Counted from the stretch's first letter, positions 19,621 through 28,765 are shown. The stretch is DNA of 64,000 nt from CAWCDJ01 sp963796675 (GCA_963796675.1 CAWCMS010000003.1:1-64000), one strand, 5' to 3'. Made by a program: numbers and translations. Notes: generated by a model from the sequence alone, not told the origin.

Positions 19621-19965
19621 ATGGGATTGTCTCGCAGGCAGTTCACAAAAGAGTTCAAATTAGCCGCCGTGAGGCGGCTGGAACAAGGGGTATCGATCGG
19701 CGAGGCGGCGCGGGCGTTGGAGGTGAACTCCAACGTTTTGCACCGCTGGCGGCGAGAGTTCCGCCAAGGGCCAGGGAATGTCTTCCCCGGCAACGGCAAG
19801 CAGCGTTGGTCGGAAGGTCGGATCGCGGAACTGGAACGGAAGGTCGGCCAGCAAACCCTGGAGATCGATTTTTTGAAGGGGTGCTTGCAGCGCATCGAGG
19901 AACAGCGGATGCTGCAGGCACTGACTGGAAAGCCGCAGTCTGCCGGAGGATCCAAGAAGAAGTGA
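19621..19965 (+). CDS. IS3-family transposase OrfA
   Basis: This 114-residue helix-turn-helix protein (RRQFTKEFKLAAVRRLEQGV, SIGEAARALEV) has a C-terminal leucine-zipper-like helix (IAELERKVGQQTLEIDFLK). It is normally fused to OrfB by a -1 frameshift to make the full transposase. Here it looks intact, but its partner is deleted, so at most it could act as a DNA-binding inhibitor of related elements. Confidence 0.85.
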   Translation: MGLSRRQFTKEFKLAAVRRLEQGVSIGEAARALEVNSNVLHRWRREFRQGPGNVFPGNGKQRWSEGRIAELERKVGQQTLEIDFLKGCLQRIEEQRMLQALTGKPQSAGGSKKK

Positions 19966-20323
19966 AAGCCAACCGGGGACTGACCGTCGAGCGTATGCCA
20001 GTAACGAATACACCGATCTGCTGAAAGACAACGGCATCACCATCAGCATGTCGCGCAAGGGGAATCCTTGGGACAACGCGGCCTGCGAATCGTTCATGAA
20101 AACCCTGAAATATGAAGAGGTGTTCCGCAATGAATATCGCGACCTGGCCGAGGCCCATCGTTCCATCGAACGATTCCTCGAAAAGGTCTATAACGAAAAG
20201 CGGCTACACTCGGCGCTGGGTTACCGACCGCCTGCCGAGTTTGAAAGCTCGCTTCCGTTGTTCGTAAATTCCCAACTACTGGAAAAAAGTGAGGGCCCTC
20301 GCAATGCGTTTTTCCAGGCATGA
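19915..20323 (+). pseudogene. IS3-family transposase OrfB remnant with internal deletion
   Basis: The N-terminus of OrfB is visible in the -1 frame (AAVCRRIQEEVKANRGLTVE) up to ~19992. The sequence then jumps to the C-terminal rve region in another frame (YASNEYTDLLKDNGITISMS, then RKGNPWDNAACESFMKTLK, LHSALGYRPPAEFE). About 500 bases, including the first two catalytic Asp residues, are missing. The element is dead. Confidence 0.85.
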
Positions 20324-20714
20324 CGGAATCTATCGGTCCGATGTGTCATCACTTCTTTTTACCCCCGGGGCGTGTCCCGCTTTCCGGTCGGGCCGCTGCC
20401 AGGGTATCGAGCACGCCGGAAAGAACGCGCCCAGCCCATCGTCCGCGATGAGTTCCGGCCGGCTATTCCTCGATCGGGTTGGTCGCCACCAGAGCCCGTC
20501 TCCGCTTCACCGGCATCACCAGAATAGACCTATGGCGTTTCGGCGCGCCAACGATTATCATCGAACCGTAGGGTGTGTCTTAACTGTTTGTGTCAGCCGT
20601 GGGGACAAGCGCACCGAGGCCGATCGGCGCATAGTCCTTGGGCACATTCCTAAACACTTCGCGACCAGGAGGGACTAATTTCGTCCACCGTTCTGGCCAG
20701 TATCAGCATCAGGA

Positions 20715-21948
20715 CTACACGTCCCGATGGTTCGCTTCCCTGCAGCCAACGATAGAGGGCACGAAGCAATTCTCTAGGAGTCCTCCGACACGTTCACCAG
20801 GCAGGCTGCCTAGTTTCGGTACAGCAGCGTCGGGGTCCACACGTACTTGCCCGACGTAGCCGTACTTGCCGTCTTTTGTTGAGACAAACGCCAGCCCGTG
20901 GTGAAACTCCTCGGCGCGCTTCAGCGGCATTGGCTGGATTACCATCTTGCCTGTCGTATCGATGTAGCCCCACTTGCCACTCACCATGACCGCTGCTAAG
21001 CCTTCCGAGAAATGAAAGGTGAGATCGTATCTAGGCGCGATAACGGTCTTGCCGGCGCGATCGATGAAGCCGCGGGAAGGAAGACTTGCGGAGCGTCGCG
21101 TGGAGATTCACCTGTTCCGGTTCACCTTTGTAGGTGGCCGTTCCATATTCTCGGTGGTGGTATGGATTTATCTCGGACGCCACGACCTCGTAGCGCGTCC
21201 TTAACGCAGTCAAAGCGTCGCCTGCTCGATCCTCCGAGCCCAGCAGTTTCCATTCCCGCTCAATGGAACGCTTCACGTTCTCAACGAGCTCGTAGGCGAA
21301 CGTCGAGCCACTCAGACGATCTCTGTTTGGCGATTTCTTTCCAAGGAGGTCCGCGACAGCCCTGGAAATGTCCGCATTATAGGTCTGCCCATCCTTTCCC
21401 CCAACCGACCAGGGGAGCATAAACGGGTAGTAGGAGTGGGTTTCCGCCCTCAGTTTTGTGCCATCGTCGAAGCTCACGTCCACGGTAGCTCCGGGGTAGT
21501 CATCCATCCTCACGTAGCTAAATAGGGTAGGGACGACTCGCTCGATCTTTCCATGATCTTTCAGAGTATCCGTGAGCAACGCGCGCTGGCGTGTGGTTGC
21601 GCCGGCCACATCCAGCCGGAAACGACGTTTTTGATCGGCGATCTGCGCATCGAGCCACGCGGGCGTGATTCCCAAGTTTGAAGGGTCCGGCGCAGAAATG
21701 ATCGAAGCGCTCAGTGCGGCAACCAATGCGTCGACTTTGGACTACTCCACTCGTTTGCCGTCGTACACCAGTGTTCCGTTCTTCGCGCGAATCGAAATGG
21801 TTTTATCCTGGGGTGTCCCGAGGCCGCCCCAGCCGGAACGGATCGTGATCTCGCGAACTCGCACCTGAGCGATGGCCGACCCACATACCAAAAGAGCAAT
21901 TGGCAGCAGGCCGAAACTGCGGCACCGGGCATTCTCCACGATTCCCAT
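20715..21948 (-). pseudogene. Secreted WG-repeat protein, interrupted by an in-frame stop and a frameshift
   Basis: Reading on the minus strand from ATG 21948 gives a signal peptide (CRSFGLLPIALLVCGSAIA), a beta-rich start (VREITIRSGWGGLG), an in-frame TAG at 21744-21742, and then continuing coding signal in the same frame (SKVDALVAALSASII) to ~21065. There the frame changes and two WG repeats follow (GFIDRAGKTVIAPRYD, GKWGYIDTTGKMVIQP) up to 20715. WG repeats form beta-propeller-like surfaces of unknown ligand. The last ~40 residues look unrelated to the repeats, so the true 3' end may be lost near the IS3 element. Confidence 0.7.
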
Positions 21949-22044
21949 TACCGGATACAGGAGTGCGGAATGAAGGGCAGACGAGGGTCTTCGTTGGTTC
22001 AAGACTGTTCCGGCGCCCACCGCGAGCTGAAGGAGTTCAGTATC

Positions 22045-22063
22045 AACTTGACGAAAAACGCCC
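22045..22063. repeat. Dispersed repeat copy 1, core TTGACGAAAAACGCCC
   Basis: The same core occurs at 23371-23386 and 28838-28853 in the same orientation, each preceded by GTTCAG a few bases upstream. This copy lies just 5' of the WG-repeat pseudogene on its minus strand. Function is unknown; see findings. Confidence 0.7.
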
Positions 22064-22324
22064 ATGCCGCCTACTGACGCAGTTCCGGGCATGACGGGCC
22101 GATCAAAATCAGCAACGGGGACTACACGCTCACGTGGATTGCTCTCGCATAGCCGACGATCGACGCCGTGGGGCGTTGGTACTAATCGTTCGGTGGCGGG
22201 AATTCAGGGGGAGAAATTGGGACGGACATCTTTTTTCCTAGTGGCCCGACGATCTGCCCCCGGAATTGCGTGGCAGCTCCACCGCACGCCTCATGGAGCC
22301 GACACCAAAAGTGGCAAATTGTGC

Positions 22325-22369
22325 TTGACATATAGTTTCCTAGGAAACGATACTGGTTTCCATGGAAAG
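22325..22369 (+). promoter_or_regulatory. MarR-gene promoter with two palindromic operator sites
   Basis: A -35 TTGACA lies at 22325-22330 and a -10-like GATACT at 22349-22354, with an 18-base spacer. The spacer holds a perfect palindrome GTTTCCTAGGAAAC (22335-22348). A near-copy GTTTCCATGGAAAG (22356-22369) overlaps the ATG at 22362. The palindrome centres are 21 bases apart, two helical turns. Transcription would start at or next to the ATG, giving a leaderless message. Confidence 0.7.
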
Positions 22370-22850
22370 TATAACCAAACGACAACCGGGCCACGGACAA
22401 CCACAGACGCCGGACATTGAGTCTCACCTCGGCTATTGGCTGCGGCGCATCTCGAATCACGTCTCAGGCGCATTCGCCCAAGCCTTGGAAGCGAAGCACG
22501 CCTCGGTTGCCGAATGGGTGGTCATCTGCCACGTCGGTGCACGGCCCGGGATCACTCCAGGGGAAATCGCCGAAGCCCTGGACCTGACACGCGGCGCTGT
22601 CTCCAAAATCATCGACAAACTGGAAGCCAAGAACTGGATCGCACGCTCTACTAAGCCGGAGGATAGCCGCGTACAGCTGCTTTCACTAACTCGGTCGGGG
22701 ACTCGCATTCTTCCGCAATTGGCAAAGATAGCCGATGAGAACGATCGAGAGTTCTTTGCGGTCCTCGATCCCGCCGAAAGCGCCACCCTGCGGCAGATGC
22801 TTGGCAAACTGGCCGAGTTCCATAAGATCAGGGCCGTGCCGACCGACTGA
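22362..22850 (+). CDS. MarR-family transcriptional regulator
   Basis: This 162-residue protein has the family layout: N- and C-terminal dimerisation helices around a winged helix. The HTH reads ITPGEIAEALDLTRGAVSKI then IDKLEAKNWIARSTKPEDSR, with the wing Asp-Ser-Arg and LLSLTRSGTRILP. MarR proteins usually repress their own operon and a neighbour and are released by small phenolic or oxidised ligands. The two palindromes overlapping its promoter and start codon fit autoregulation. The DUF1398 gene 29 bases downstream is probably in the same transcript. Confidence 0.9.
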   Translation: MESITKRQPGHGQPQTPDIESHLGYWLRRISNHVSGAFAQALEAKHASVAEWVVICHVGARPGITPGEIAEALDLTRGAVSKIIDKLEAKNWIARSTKPEDSRVQLLSLTRSGTRILPQLAKIADENDREFFAVLDPAESATLRQMLGKLAEFHKIRAVPTD

Positions 22851-22879
22851 GCACTACACTACAGATCAAGAGGAACAGT

Positions 22880-23299
22880 ATGAGCAAAGCAATCGAGAAT
22901 TTAGAGGCAGCACAAAAGCACGCAATGGCCACTCGGCCGAAAGTCGGAGGGTTTCCCTACCTCGCCGAGGCATTGCGGCGCGCGGGTGTGATTCGGAACC
23001 TCTGGTTCCTACCCGCATGTCAGAGTCTGTATTTGACCAACGATGGCCCCGTGGTCAGCCAGGGCACGCCGTTAATGGCGGGCACGACTGATGTCCCGGC
23101 ATTCGACCGCGACGCGCTGATTTCGGCGTTGCGGAGGGATCAGGCCGGCCAAAGCACGTTTCCGGAATTTCTTGCAGCTTCGTGGCGCGCCGGAGTCGTG
23201 CGCTACGATGTCGACTTCGCGGCCCGAACGGTGGCGTACCACGGCTGCAATGGGGAAGAGTACGTGGAAGCCTATCCCGCCATAGAGATCGACGTCTGA
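22880..23299 (+). CDS. DUF1398 (YbcV-like) family protein
   Basis: Start ATG 22880 follows a good SD (aagagga). The 139-residue protein matches the DUF1398 pattern: GGFPYLAEALRRAGVIRNLW near the start, then STFPEFLAASWRAGVVRYDV and TVAYHGCNGEEYVEAYPA. The family is found in many bacteria and phages and has no established function. Linkage to the MarR gene suggests it is its target. It is intact and not related to the insertion sequences that follow. Confidence 0.75.
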   Translation: MSKAIENLEAAQKHAMATRPKVGGFPYLAEALRRAGVIRNLWFLPACQSLYLTNDGPVVSQGTPLMAGTTDVPAFDRDALISALRRDQAGQSTFPEFLAASWRAGVVRYDVDFAARTVAYHGCNGEEYVEAYPAIEIDV

Positions 23300-23370
23300 C
23301 CACCAAAAAGAGGACTTGGGTACTCGGGGTCGGATCACGCCAACCGGAAGTTGAGCTGTTCAGCGTCAAG

Positions 23371-23386
23371 TTGACGAAAAACGCCC
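23371..23386. repeat. Dispersed repeat copy 2, core TTGACGAAAAACGCCC
   Basis: It matches the copies at 22048 and 28838 across the 16-base core, with GTTCAGCG upstream. It lies in the ~290-base gap between the DUF1398 gene and the esterase fragment, where no gene is seen. Confidence 0.7.
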
Positions 23387-23586
23387 GACGCTCTCCTCTG
23401 GCCGTCGGAGCGCGGTCAATCTGCGGGACGACGACTGTACGGGCAAGTGCATTCGTTCCGACTGGCCGATTAGACGAATCGCAACCGCGGATCATTCACC
23501 TGACGGCTAACCCAACCGGAGCAGCGAGGCCGGGAGATGAGCCCCTCTTCCAGGCGGTACAACGTCTGCAAGAGTAGCCACCGTCA

Positions 23587-23757
23587 TCAATCATGAGAGC
23601 CTCTCCGCCCAAACGCCCACCTGATCATCAACGGAAACTCTCGTCGCCACATCTTTTTGTCGTGCCCCGCGGCCCTCTCGCTCATCACGACATCTGCAGT
23701 TGCATCGCGCAACGCGGCCGCCCACCGAGCCGCGTTCTCAAGGAAGAAAGGCCCTAG
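23587..23757 (-). pseudogene. C-terminal piece of an esterase split by two insertion sequences
   Basis: On the minus strand this encodes GPFFLENAARWAAALRDATA, then ERAAGHDKKMWRREFPLMI and a stop. It has the catalytic-His region expected at the end of a D-type alpha/beta-hydrolase esterase (GHDKKMW). The other part lies at 27113-27652. Joining the two at a single CTAG restores one open frame (TYLVAGTL-GPFFLEN). It is part of a gene disrupted by 3.4 kb of inserted DNA. Confidence 0.8.
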
Positions 23758-23801
23758 TACTACTGGGTCACAAAAGAAACATTTGGGTGTAGAATTGTTT
23801 T

Positions 23802-25215
23802 GTGGGATCACGCCTCTCCGCGCCAGGCCCACAAGAGAAACGCTTCGCGGCATATATTGAGGGCCTGGCGAACGCCGCGGGGCACGAAGACCGACACACA
23901 CCTTTGAAGAATTACTGCAAGGGATTGCTCTTACCCGGTGAACGCAAGAGCATTGAACCGATGGCGGCCCGCCTGGATCCCGACAACGTCCAGCCGACGC
24001 GTCAGTCGCTGCACCATTTGGTAGCCAAGGCACCCTGGAGCGACGAAACCCTGCTGGAGGAAGTACGCAACCATGTGTTACCAGCGATGCAGAAGCAAGG
24101 GCCGGTGGCGGCCTGGATCGTAGATGACACCGGCTTTCCGAAGAAAGGCACGCATTCGGTGGGGGTCGCACGTCAGTACTGCGGACAAGTAGGGAAGCAA
24201 GAGAACTGCCGGGTAGCGGTGAGTCTGTCAGTGGCGACGTGGAGTTCCAGCCTGCCGGTCGCTTATCGCTTATATCTGCCTAAGGAATGGGCCGAGGATG
24301 CCGAGCGGCGCGAAGAAACAGAAGTGCCCAAAGAGGTTGAGTTTCAAACTAAACCGGAGATCGCGCTGGATCAGATCCGTGCCGCGGTCGCGGCCAATCT
24401 GGACCGTGGGGTGGTTCTGGCGGACGCGGCTTATGGCATCAACACCGAGTTTCGCGACGGAGTCACCAAACTCGATCTGCAATATGTGGTGGGCGTGCAA
24501 AGCTCGATGACGGTCTGGGAGCCCGGCAAACAGCCCTTGCCAGCGAAGCCCCGCGGTAAAATGGGACGACCGCCGCGACTATTACAGCGGACTACGGACC
24601 ATCAACCCGTCTCGGTGAAGCAGTTGGCGATGAGTCTGTCCTCCACCGCCTTCCAAGAAATCACTTGGCGTGAAGGCACCGATCGGAAGTTGCAATCGCG
24701 CTTTGCCACCGTTCGGGTACGTCCTGCCCACCGGGATTACGAGAAAGCCGAACCACACCAGGAGGAATGGTTACTGATCGAGTGGCCGCGAGCCGAGAAA
24801 GAGCCCACCAAGTATTGGGTATCGACGCTGCCACCCACCACCAAGCTCAAAGCTTTGGTCAAGATGGCCAAACACCGCTGGATTATCGAACGGGACTATG
24901 AGGAGTTGAAACAAGAACTGGGGCTGGGGCACTTTGAAGGCCGCAACTGGCGAGGCTTCCATCACCACGCGACATTATGCATCGCAGCTTATGGGTTCCT
25001 GGTGGCCGAGCGGAACCGTTTTTCCCCCTCTGCCCGCGCCGGTCATCTTGGATTCGCTACCATCGGGCCAGCACCGGACTTCCGGCCCCGCGGGTCGCCG
25101 CGTCCGTCCCGAGCGACATAATCCGTGCTCGATCGCGACGCTACGGATTACCCTGGCGCGCCAGTTAGTTCGGCAACTGCCTTATTGCCCTTGTTGCGGA
25201 TCCTCTCCAGGCTGA
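23802..25215 (+). CDS. IS701-family transposase, one frameshift near the C-terminus
   Basis: This DDE transposase of ~470 residues catalyses transposition of the surrounding element. Seen: the first catalytic Asp in AAWIVDDTGFPKKGTHSVG, the second in VVLADAAYGINTEFRDG, and the Glu region in HRWIIERDYEELKQELGLGH. The frame that runs to 25121 ends PDFRPRGSPRPSRAT. The family's usual tail (RVRPERHNPCSIATLR, then LPYCPCCG) is in the next frame and ends at 25215, so one base is probably missing or extra near 25098. Start GTG 23802 is the earliest reasonable codon. Confidence 0.85.
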
Positions 25216-25559
25216 GCGTCGGTGTCGAAATCGATTTCATCAATGCAGGTTTGCCGGCTGGATCGTGGTTCGGTACGCCATCCACCCGCCTCAAGTTGGA
25301 CCTGGCGCAGTCTTTCCACGGCCAGGCAGCGCCAAGCACCAACTCCTTCTGGCGCCACCGGCAGTCCGCTGTTGCTCCTGCCTCCAAACTGATAGGCGAA
25401 CACGTGAAGCCGGCCTGACTTCCTGCCCAACACATGGGGACAAAGCAGTCGGTATAAGCCGTCATAGACTGCAGCCACTGGTTGCCTGCGCGCAGCCGCC
25501 AAGCGGAGGAGTAAATAGATCTCCCTCACGGCTGGTTCTTCGTCAGTCCGTGGACTCAT
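25182..25559 (-). CDS. Passenger gene in the IS701 element, hypothetical WYL-like small protein
   Basis: This 125-residue protein lies inside the inverted repeats, convergent with the transposase and overlapping its 3' end by ~34 bases. Its core, LLCPHVLGRKSGRLHVFAYQ then FGGRSNSGL and WRCLAVERLRQVQL, resembles a small beta-rich family seen widely as a stand-alone hypothetical gene, and also the ligand-binding part of WYL domains. The C-terminus is acidic (IDEIDFDTDAQPGEDP). No function is established. It would travel with the element. Confidence 0.6.
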   Translation of the reverse strand: MSPRTDEEPAVREIYLLLRLAAARRQPVAAVYDGLYRLLCPHVLGRKSGRLHVFAYQFGGRSNSGLPVAPEGVGAWRCLAVERLRQVQLEAGGWRTEPRSSRQTCIDEIDFDTDAQPGEDPQQGQ

Positions 25560-25624
25560 ACCTCAACAGAATACCCTGCTTACAGGAAAGGTGAATCCCA
25601 TCCACATTTTATGACCCAGTAGTA

Positions 25625-27116
25625 CTAGCAGCCCGTGTCTAAAGTCCACAAAACATATAGCGCCGAAAATGTTTTGACTCTACAATCGGACTATGGCGAT
25701 GGGGACCCGGAAGAAGCGAGAGAGGCAAGAGGACTTGTGGTACGGCGGTGAGTTGCCCACGGCGCCGGGCCACCCGTTCTACAAGCGGCTCAACGAAGTT
25801 CTCGACAAAGCCAGGTTCGACGCCTTTTGCGAAACCAACTGCGCCAGTTTCTATCACGACAAGCTCGGACGTCCATCGCTTCCTCCGGGCCAGTATTTCC
25901 GCGTCATGATGATCGGCTTCTTCGAAGGACTAGACAGTGAGCGCGGCATCGCTTGGCGCCTCGCCGATTCGCTCACGCTGCGACAGTTCTTATCCATCGG
26001 GCTCGATGAGAAGACGCCGGATCATGTCACGATCTCACGCACCCGACGCCTAATTGACGGCGAAACCCATCAGCGGATCTTTACCTGGGTGCTGGAGCGA
26101 CTGGCGCAAGGTGGCCTCATCAAGGGCAAGACCATCGGGGTGGATTCGACCACCCTGGAAGCCAACGCGGCAATGAAGTCGATCGTGCGCCGCGACAGCG
26201 GCGAAAGCTACATGGCGTACTTGAAGCGGCTTGCCGACGCGGAAGGAATCGAGGCCAAAGACGCGGCGGCATTGCTCCGCATGGATCGTAAGCGCAAGAA
26301 GAAGACGTCCAATGAAGACTGGGAAAGTCCGAGCGACGGTGATGCGGAGATCACGAAACTGAAAGACGGACGCACGGCTCTGGCCTATAAAGCCGAGAAC
26401 GCGGTGGACATGGAGACCGGCGCGATAATCGCTGTCACCACGCATGGCGGAGCCGCCGCCGACACGGCGACGGTGGAAGAAACCGTGATGGAAGCGGGTG
26501 TCGCTGTGGCGGGCTTGATCGCGGAGAAGACACCCGAAGGCACGTTTGAAGTGCATCCAGAGGGCGTGGAAGAAGTGGTGGCAGACAAGGGCTATCACAG
26601 CAACGAGGTGATGGTCGGAATTGCCGGGATGGGCGTGCGGTCTTACGTTGCCGAACCGGATCGTGGGCGACGCAACTGGGACGGCAAAAATGCGGAGAAG
26701 GAAGCGGTGTACGGCAATCGGCGGCGGGTTCAGGGCGAACGGGGCAAGCGACTGCAGCGGCGCCGTGGCGAGCGGATCGAGAGGAACTTTGCCCACCAGT
26801 TCGACAGCGGCGGGCTGGATCGGCTGTACGTACGAGGTCTTGAGAACGTGCACAAGAAGTTCCTGATTCAAGCCGCCGCATGCAATCTCGCGCTCCTGAT
26901 GCGCTCGACGTATGGCTCGGGCAAGCCCAGAGCGGCTCATGACCGGGCCGTCGAGACCATTTTGATGATTTTGGCTGTCCTAAGAGCCGTTGAAGATCTT
27001 TTCGGGTCAGCAGGGATCACTCCCACCCATACCACCTGGGTTTTCGCCTGTCAGAAGGCTTGCTGTTTGGTTGTAGGCACCGCCAGAAAAACGGGGGTTT
27101 AGACACGGGCTGCTAG
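25625..27116 (+). mobile_element. IS1182-like element flanked by CTAG
   Basis: The inverted repeats are AGCAGCCCGTGTCTAAA (25627-25643) and TTTAGACACGGGCTGCT (27098-27114), embedded in CTAG at both ends (25625-25628 and 27113-27116). The left CTAG is also the right target copy of the adjacent IS701 element, so one insertion used the duplicated target of the other. Confidence 0.85.
25693..27102 (+). CDS. IS1182-like transposase
   Basis: This intact 469-residue DDE transposase has the family layout: an N-terminal DUF772-like domain (PPGQYFRVMMIGFFEGLDSE, TPDHVTISRTRRLID), the first catalytic Asp in KTIGVDSTTLEANAAM, the second in VVADKGYHSNEVM, and the Glu region in RRGERIERNFAHQFD. ATG 25693 is 65 bases inside the left end. 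The element looks active or recently active, since ends and frame are undamaged. Confidence 0.9.
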   Translation: MAMGTRKKRERQEDLWYGGELPTAPGHPFYKRLNEVLDKARFDAFCETNCASFYHDKLGRPSLPPGQYFRVMMIGFFEGLDSERGIAWRLADSLTLRQFLSIGLDEKTPDHVTISRTRRLIDGETHQRIFTWVLERLAQGGLIKGKTIGVDSTTLEANAAMKSIVRRDSGESYMAYLKRLADAEGIEAKDAAALLRMDRKRKKKTSNEDWESPSDGDAEITKLKDGRTALAYKAENAVDMETGAIIAVTTHGGAAADTATVEETVMEAGVAVAGLIAEKTPEGTFEVHPEGVEEVVADKGYHSNEVMVGIAGMGVRSYVAEPDRGRRNWDGKNAEKEAVYGNRRRVQGERGKRLQRRRGERIERNFAHQFDSGGLDRLYVRGLENVHKKFLIQAAACNLALLMRSTYGSGKPRAAHDRAVETILMILAVLRAVEDLFGSAGITPTHTTWVFACQKACCLVVGTARKTGV

Positions 27117-27652
27117 CGTGCCGGCCACCAGGTACGTCCGCGGCAATCGACTCGGCATTGCGTCAGGCGGCCGGTATCCCCCACCGGGCGAGGCTGAAAA
27201 GATCGCGCCGTAGAGCTCGGGATGTCGAAGCCCAAGAGCAAGCGCGAGTTCTCCACTTGCCGAAACACCAAACACGGCCGTGCGCTCAAAGGGGAGCCTT
27301 ACGCCAAAACGCGATCCTCTCACGCGCCGACATCCTCGACGAAAAACTTCTCGTGTACGGCGAACCGTTCCGGATCGAACTTGGGTGAATACTCGTGGAG
27401 TCGCAGGGTCTCGTCCGCCACGCGGTGCACACCAACGATCATGGTCGAGGGCACATCCGCCGCTTCAAGAAACCTTCCCCACTGAGAGATCATCTGACCG
27501 TCACCGGCGAACACGATCGCCTTGGGTGGCACTGGCGGGACATATACCGTGACCTGCCGTCCATCGTCGTAGTCGAATGTTTCAGTGACAAATTCGCCGG
27601 CGATCGCGTCGGCTTGGGCGGGTTCTGGCCATGTTTCGGGAAACTCATTCAT
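27113..27652 (-). pseudogene. N-terminal piece of an alpha/beta-hydrolase esterase split by insertion sequences
   Basis: Start ATG 27652 (MNEFPETWPEPAQADAIAG). The protein has an esterase layout with VTVYVPPVPPKAIVFAGDGQ, then the nucleophile elbow VFGVSASGELAL (G-x-S-x-S/G). A one-base frameshift near 27310-27320 separates FVEDVGA from SRFGVRLPFERTAV. The reading frame runs into the IS1182 right end at CTAG 27113-27116 and resumes at 23757. It lies 15 bases after the regulator-like gene, in an operon-like arrangement. Confidence 0.8.
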
Positions 27653-27667
27653 GCGTTCATCCTGCTG

Positions 27668-28765
27668 CTATGGGCCGAAGCCGCGGTTCATGTCCCAGAG
27701 CGGGTAATGCGGCAGAGCGCCGGCCGGATCGCGCACCAATCGTTCAGTCCGAACTGCCAAATCCCGCGTACGTTGGCGGGCGGCCGGTCCGATATCACGC
27801 CGGCCTAAAGCAGGCGTCTGCACACCGGCGCGGCTCGTACCGGGAGGTGGCTTCAGGCCTTCAGACAGTTCGCTTCGGTTCAGCAAAGTGGTCAGCGCTT
27901 CGCGAAGCTGTTCCGCAGCGCCGTTAAAGCACTCCAACCACCTTTCTTCAATCTCGGCTTCGGAGAGCCGTACGAACTTGCCCCGGCCGCGCGCAGAATC
28001 TCTCTCGACTACGATATACGGCTTAAGCTGCCAGCCAATGCCCGAGGTCTCGTCCGAACAGCCGGTTCGTTTGGGAATTTCCGCTTCGGGAATCGGCTCG
28101 TCGCTGAGAACGCGGATCGCGTTGGCGCACATCGAAATCGGCGTTCGCGAATCATGTTCAAAATCGAGCGCGAACGCGAGCAGCACTCGGGAAAGCAGCA
28201 CCGGCAGCGGCATGCCGACTTCCGCAGCCGATTGGCGCGGTGCGAACTGCGGGAGCTTCAGAATCGCCCAAAGCAAACCCTCCGGTAATTCGAGGTCAAT
28301 CTGATGCTCGATTACATCTAACGAGCGGCGCAACCGCGTCGCGTCGTCGCCGAAGCGCTTCGACCAGCGGGCGTCGATTTCCGGGATCAGCTCCGGCCAG
28401 ATTTTGATTGCCATTTCGCCGCTGGCCGTGACCCGGACCGGCCAATCGGCGCGGATGCCTCGGCCACTGCCGAAACCAGGGCGTCTCCCGGGTTGCAGCA
28501 GAATGAAACCCCATCGTTGGAGACAGCCAAGCGGAAGGTTGACCTGCTCGTCGGATGCCAGGGCGCGCGAAGCCAGCGTTCGAACCGAGACCGGTCCATC
28601 CGCGAGAAATCGCAGCAGATTGAGCCATATCACCAGCGAGAGGCGCGCGCCGCCTTTTTGCGTTTGCAGCATGCGGTGCTCGACTGCGCAGTCGAGTTCC
28701 ACGGTGTAGGCGACCTGGATTTGTGAGAGAAGGGCCGAAAGGGGCTTCTGCGGCGCTGAGCGCAT
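27668..28765 (-). CDS. Hypothetical winged-helix-like protein with duplicated SQIQVAYTVELD-type segment
   Basis: ATG 28765 (MRSAPQKPLSALLSQIQVA) is preferred; the frame is open to 28813. The protein of ~365 residues has two similar halves, each starting with a helix of the form LLSQIQVAYTVELDCAVEHR or LLSRVLLAFALDFEHDSRTP, followed by a winged-helix-like stretch (FLADGPVSVRTLASRALASD; IRVLSDEPIPEAEIPKRTG). The C-terminus ends LPHYPLWDMNRGFGP, which I have seen in acidobacterial proteins of this layout. It is probably a DNA-binding regulator, but no ligand or target is known. The esterase follows at once on the same strand. Confidence 0.6.
   Translation of the reverse strand: MRSAPQKPLSALLSQIQVAYTVELDCAVEHRMLQTQKGGARLSLVIWLNLLRFLADGPVSVRTLASRALASDEQVNLPLGCLQRWGFILLQPGRRPGFGSGRGIRADWPVRVTASGEMAIKIWPELIPEIDARWSKRFGDDATRLRRSLDVIEHQIDLELPEGLLWAILKLPQFAPRQSAAEVGMPLPVLLSRVLLAFALDFEHDSRTPISMCANAIRVLSDEPIPEAEIPKRTGCSDETSGIGWQLKPYIVVERDSARGRGKFVRLSEAEIEERWLECFNGAAEQLREALTTLLNRSELSEGLKPPPGTSRAGVQTPALGRRDIGPAARQRTRDLAVRTERLVRDPAGALPHYPLWDMNRGFGP

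Larger units (their letters stand above)
19539..20609. mobile_element. IS3-family element, internally deleted
   Basis: Imperfect 33-base terminal inverted repeats lie at 19539-19571 and 20577-20609; they start CTTGTCCCCA, end ACAGTTAAGAC and differ at five positions. Between them are an intact orfA, a joined orfB remnant missing most of its catalytic domain, and about 250 bases after the orfB stop with no coding signal. It cannot encode a working transposase. Confidence 0.75.
23754..25628 (+). mobile_element. IS701-family element with a passenger gene, flanked by CTAG
   Basis: The ends are perfect inverted repeats, CTAGTACTACTGGGTCA at 23754-23770 and TGACCCAGTAGTACTAG at 25612-25628. The outer CTAG is read as the four-base target duplication, which fits the YTAR target rule of the IS701 family. 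The element holds a transposase gene and, convergent to it, a small non-transposase gene. Confidence 0.85.

Noticed and set aside
23758..24171. Minus-strand ORF extending the esterase fragment into the IS701 transposase
   Set aside because: Only the part up to the CTAG is esterase; the rest is antisense to the transposase and belongs to the element.
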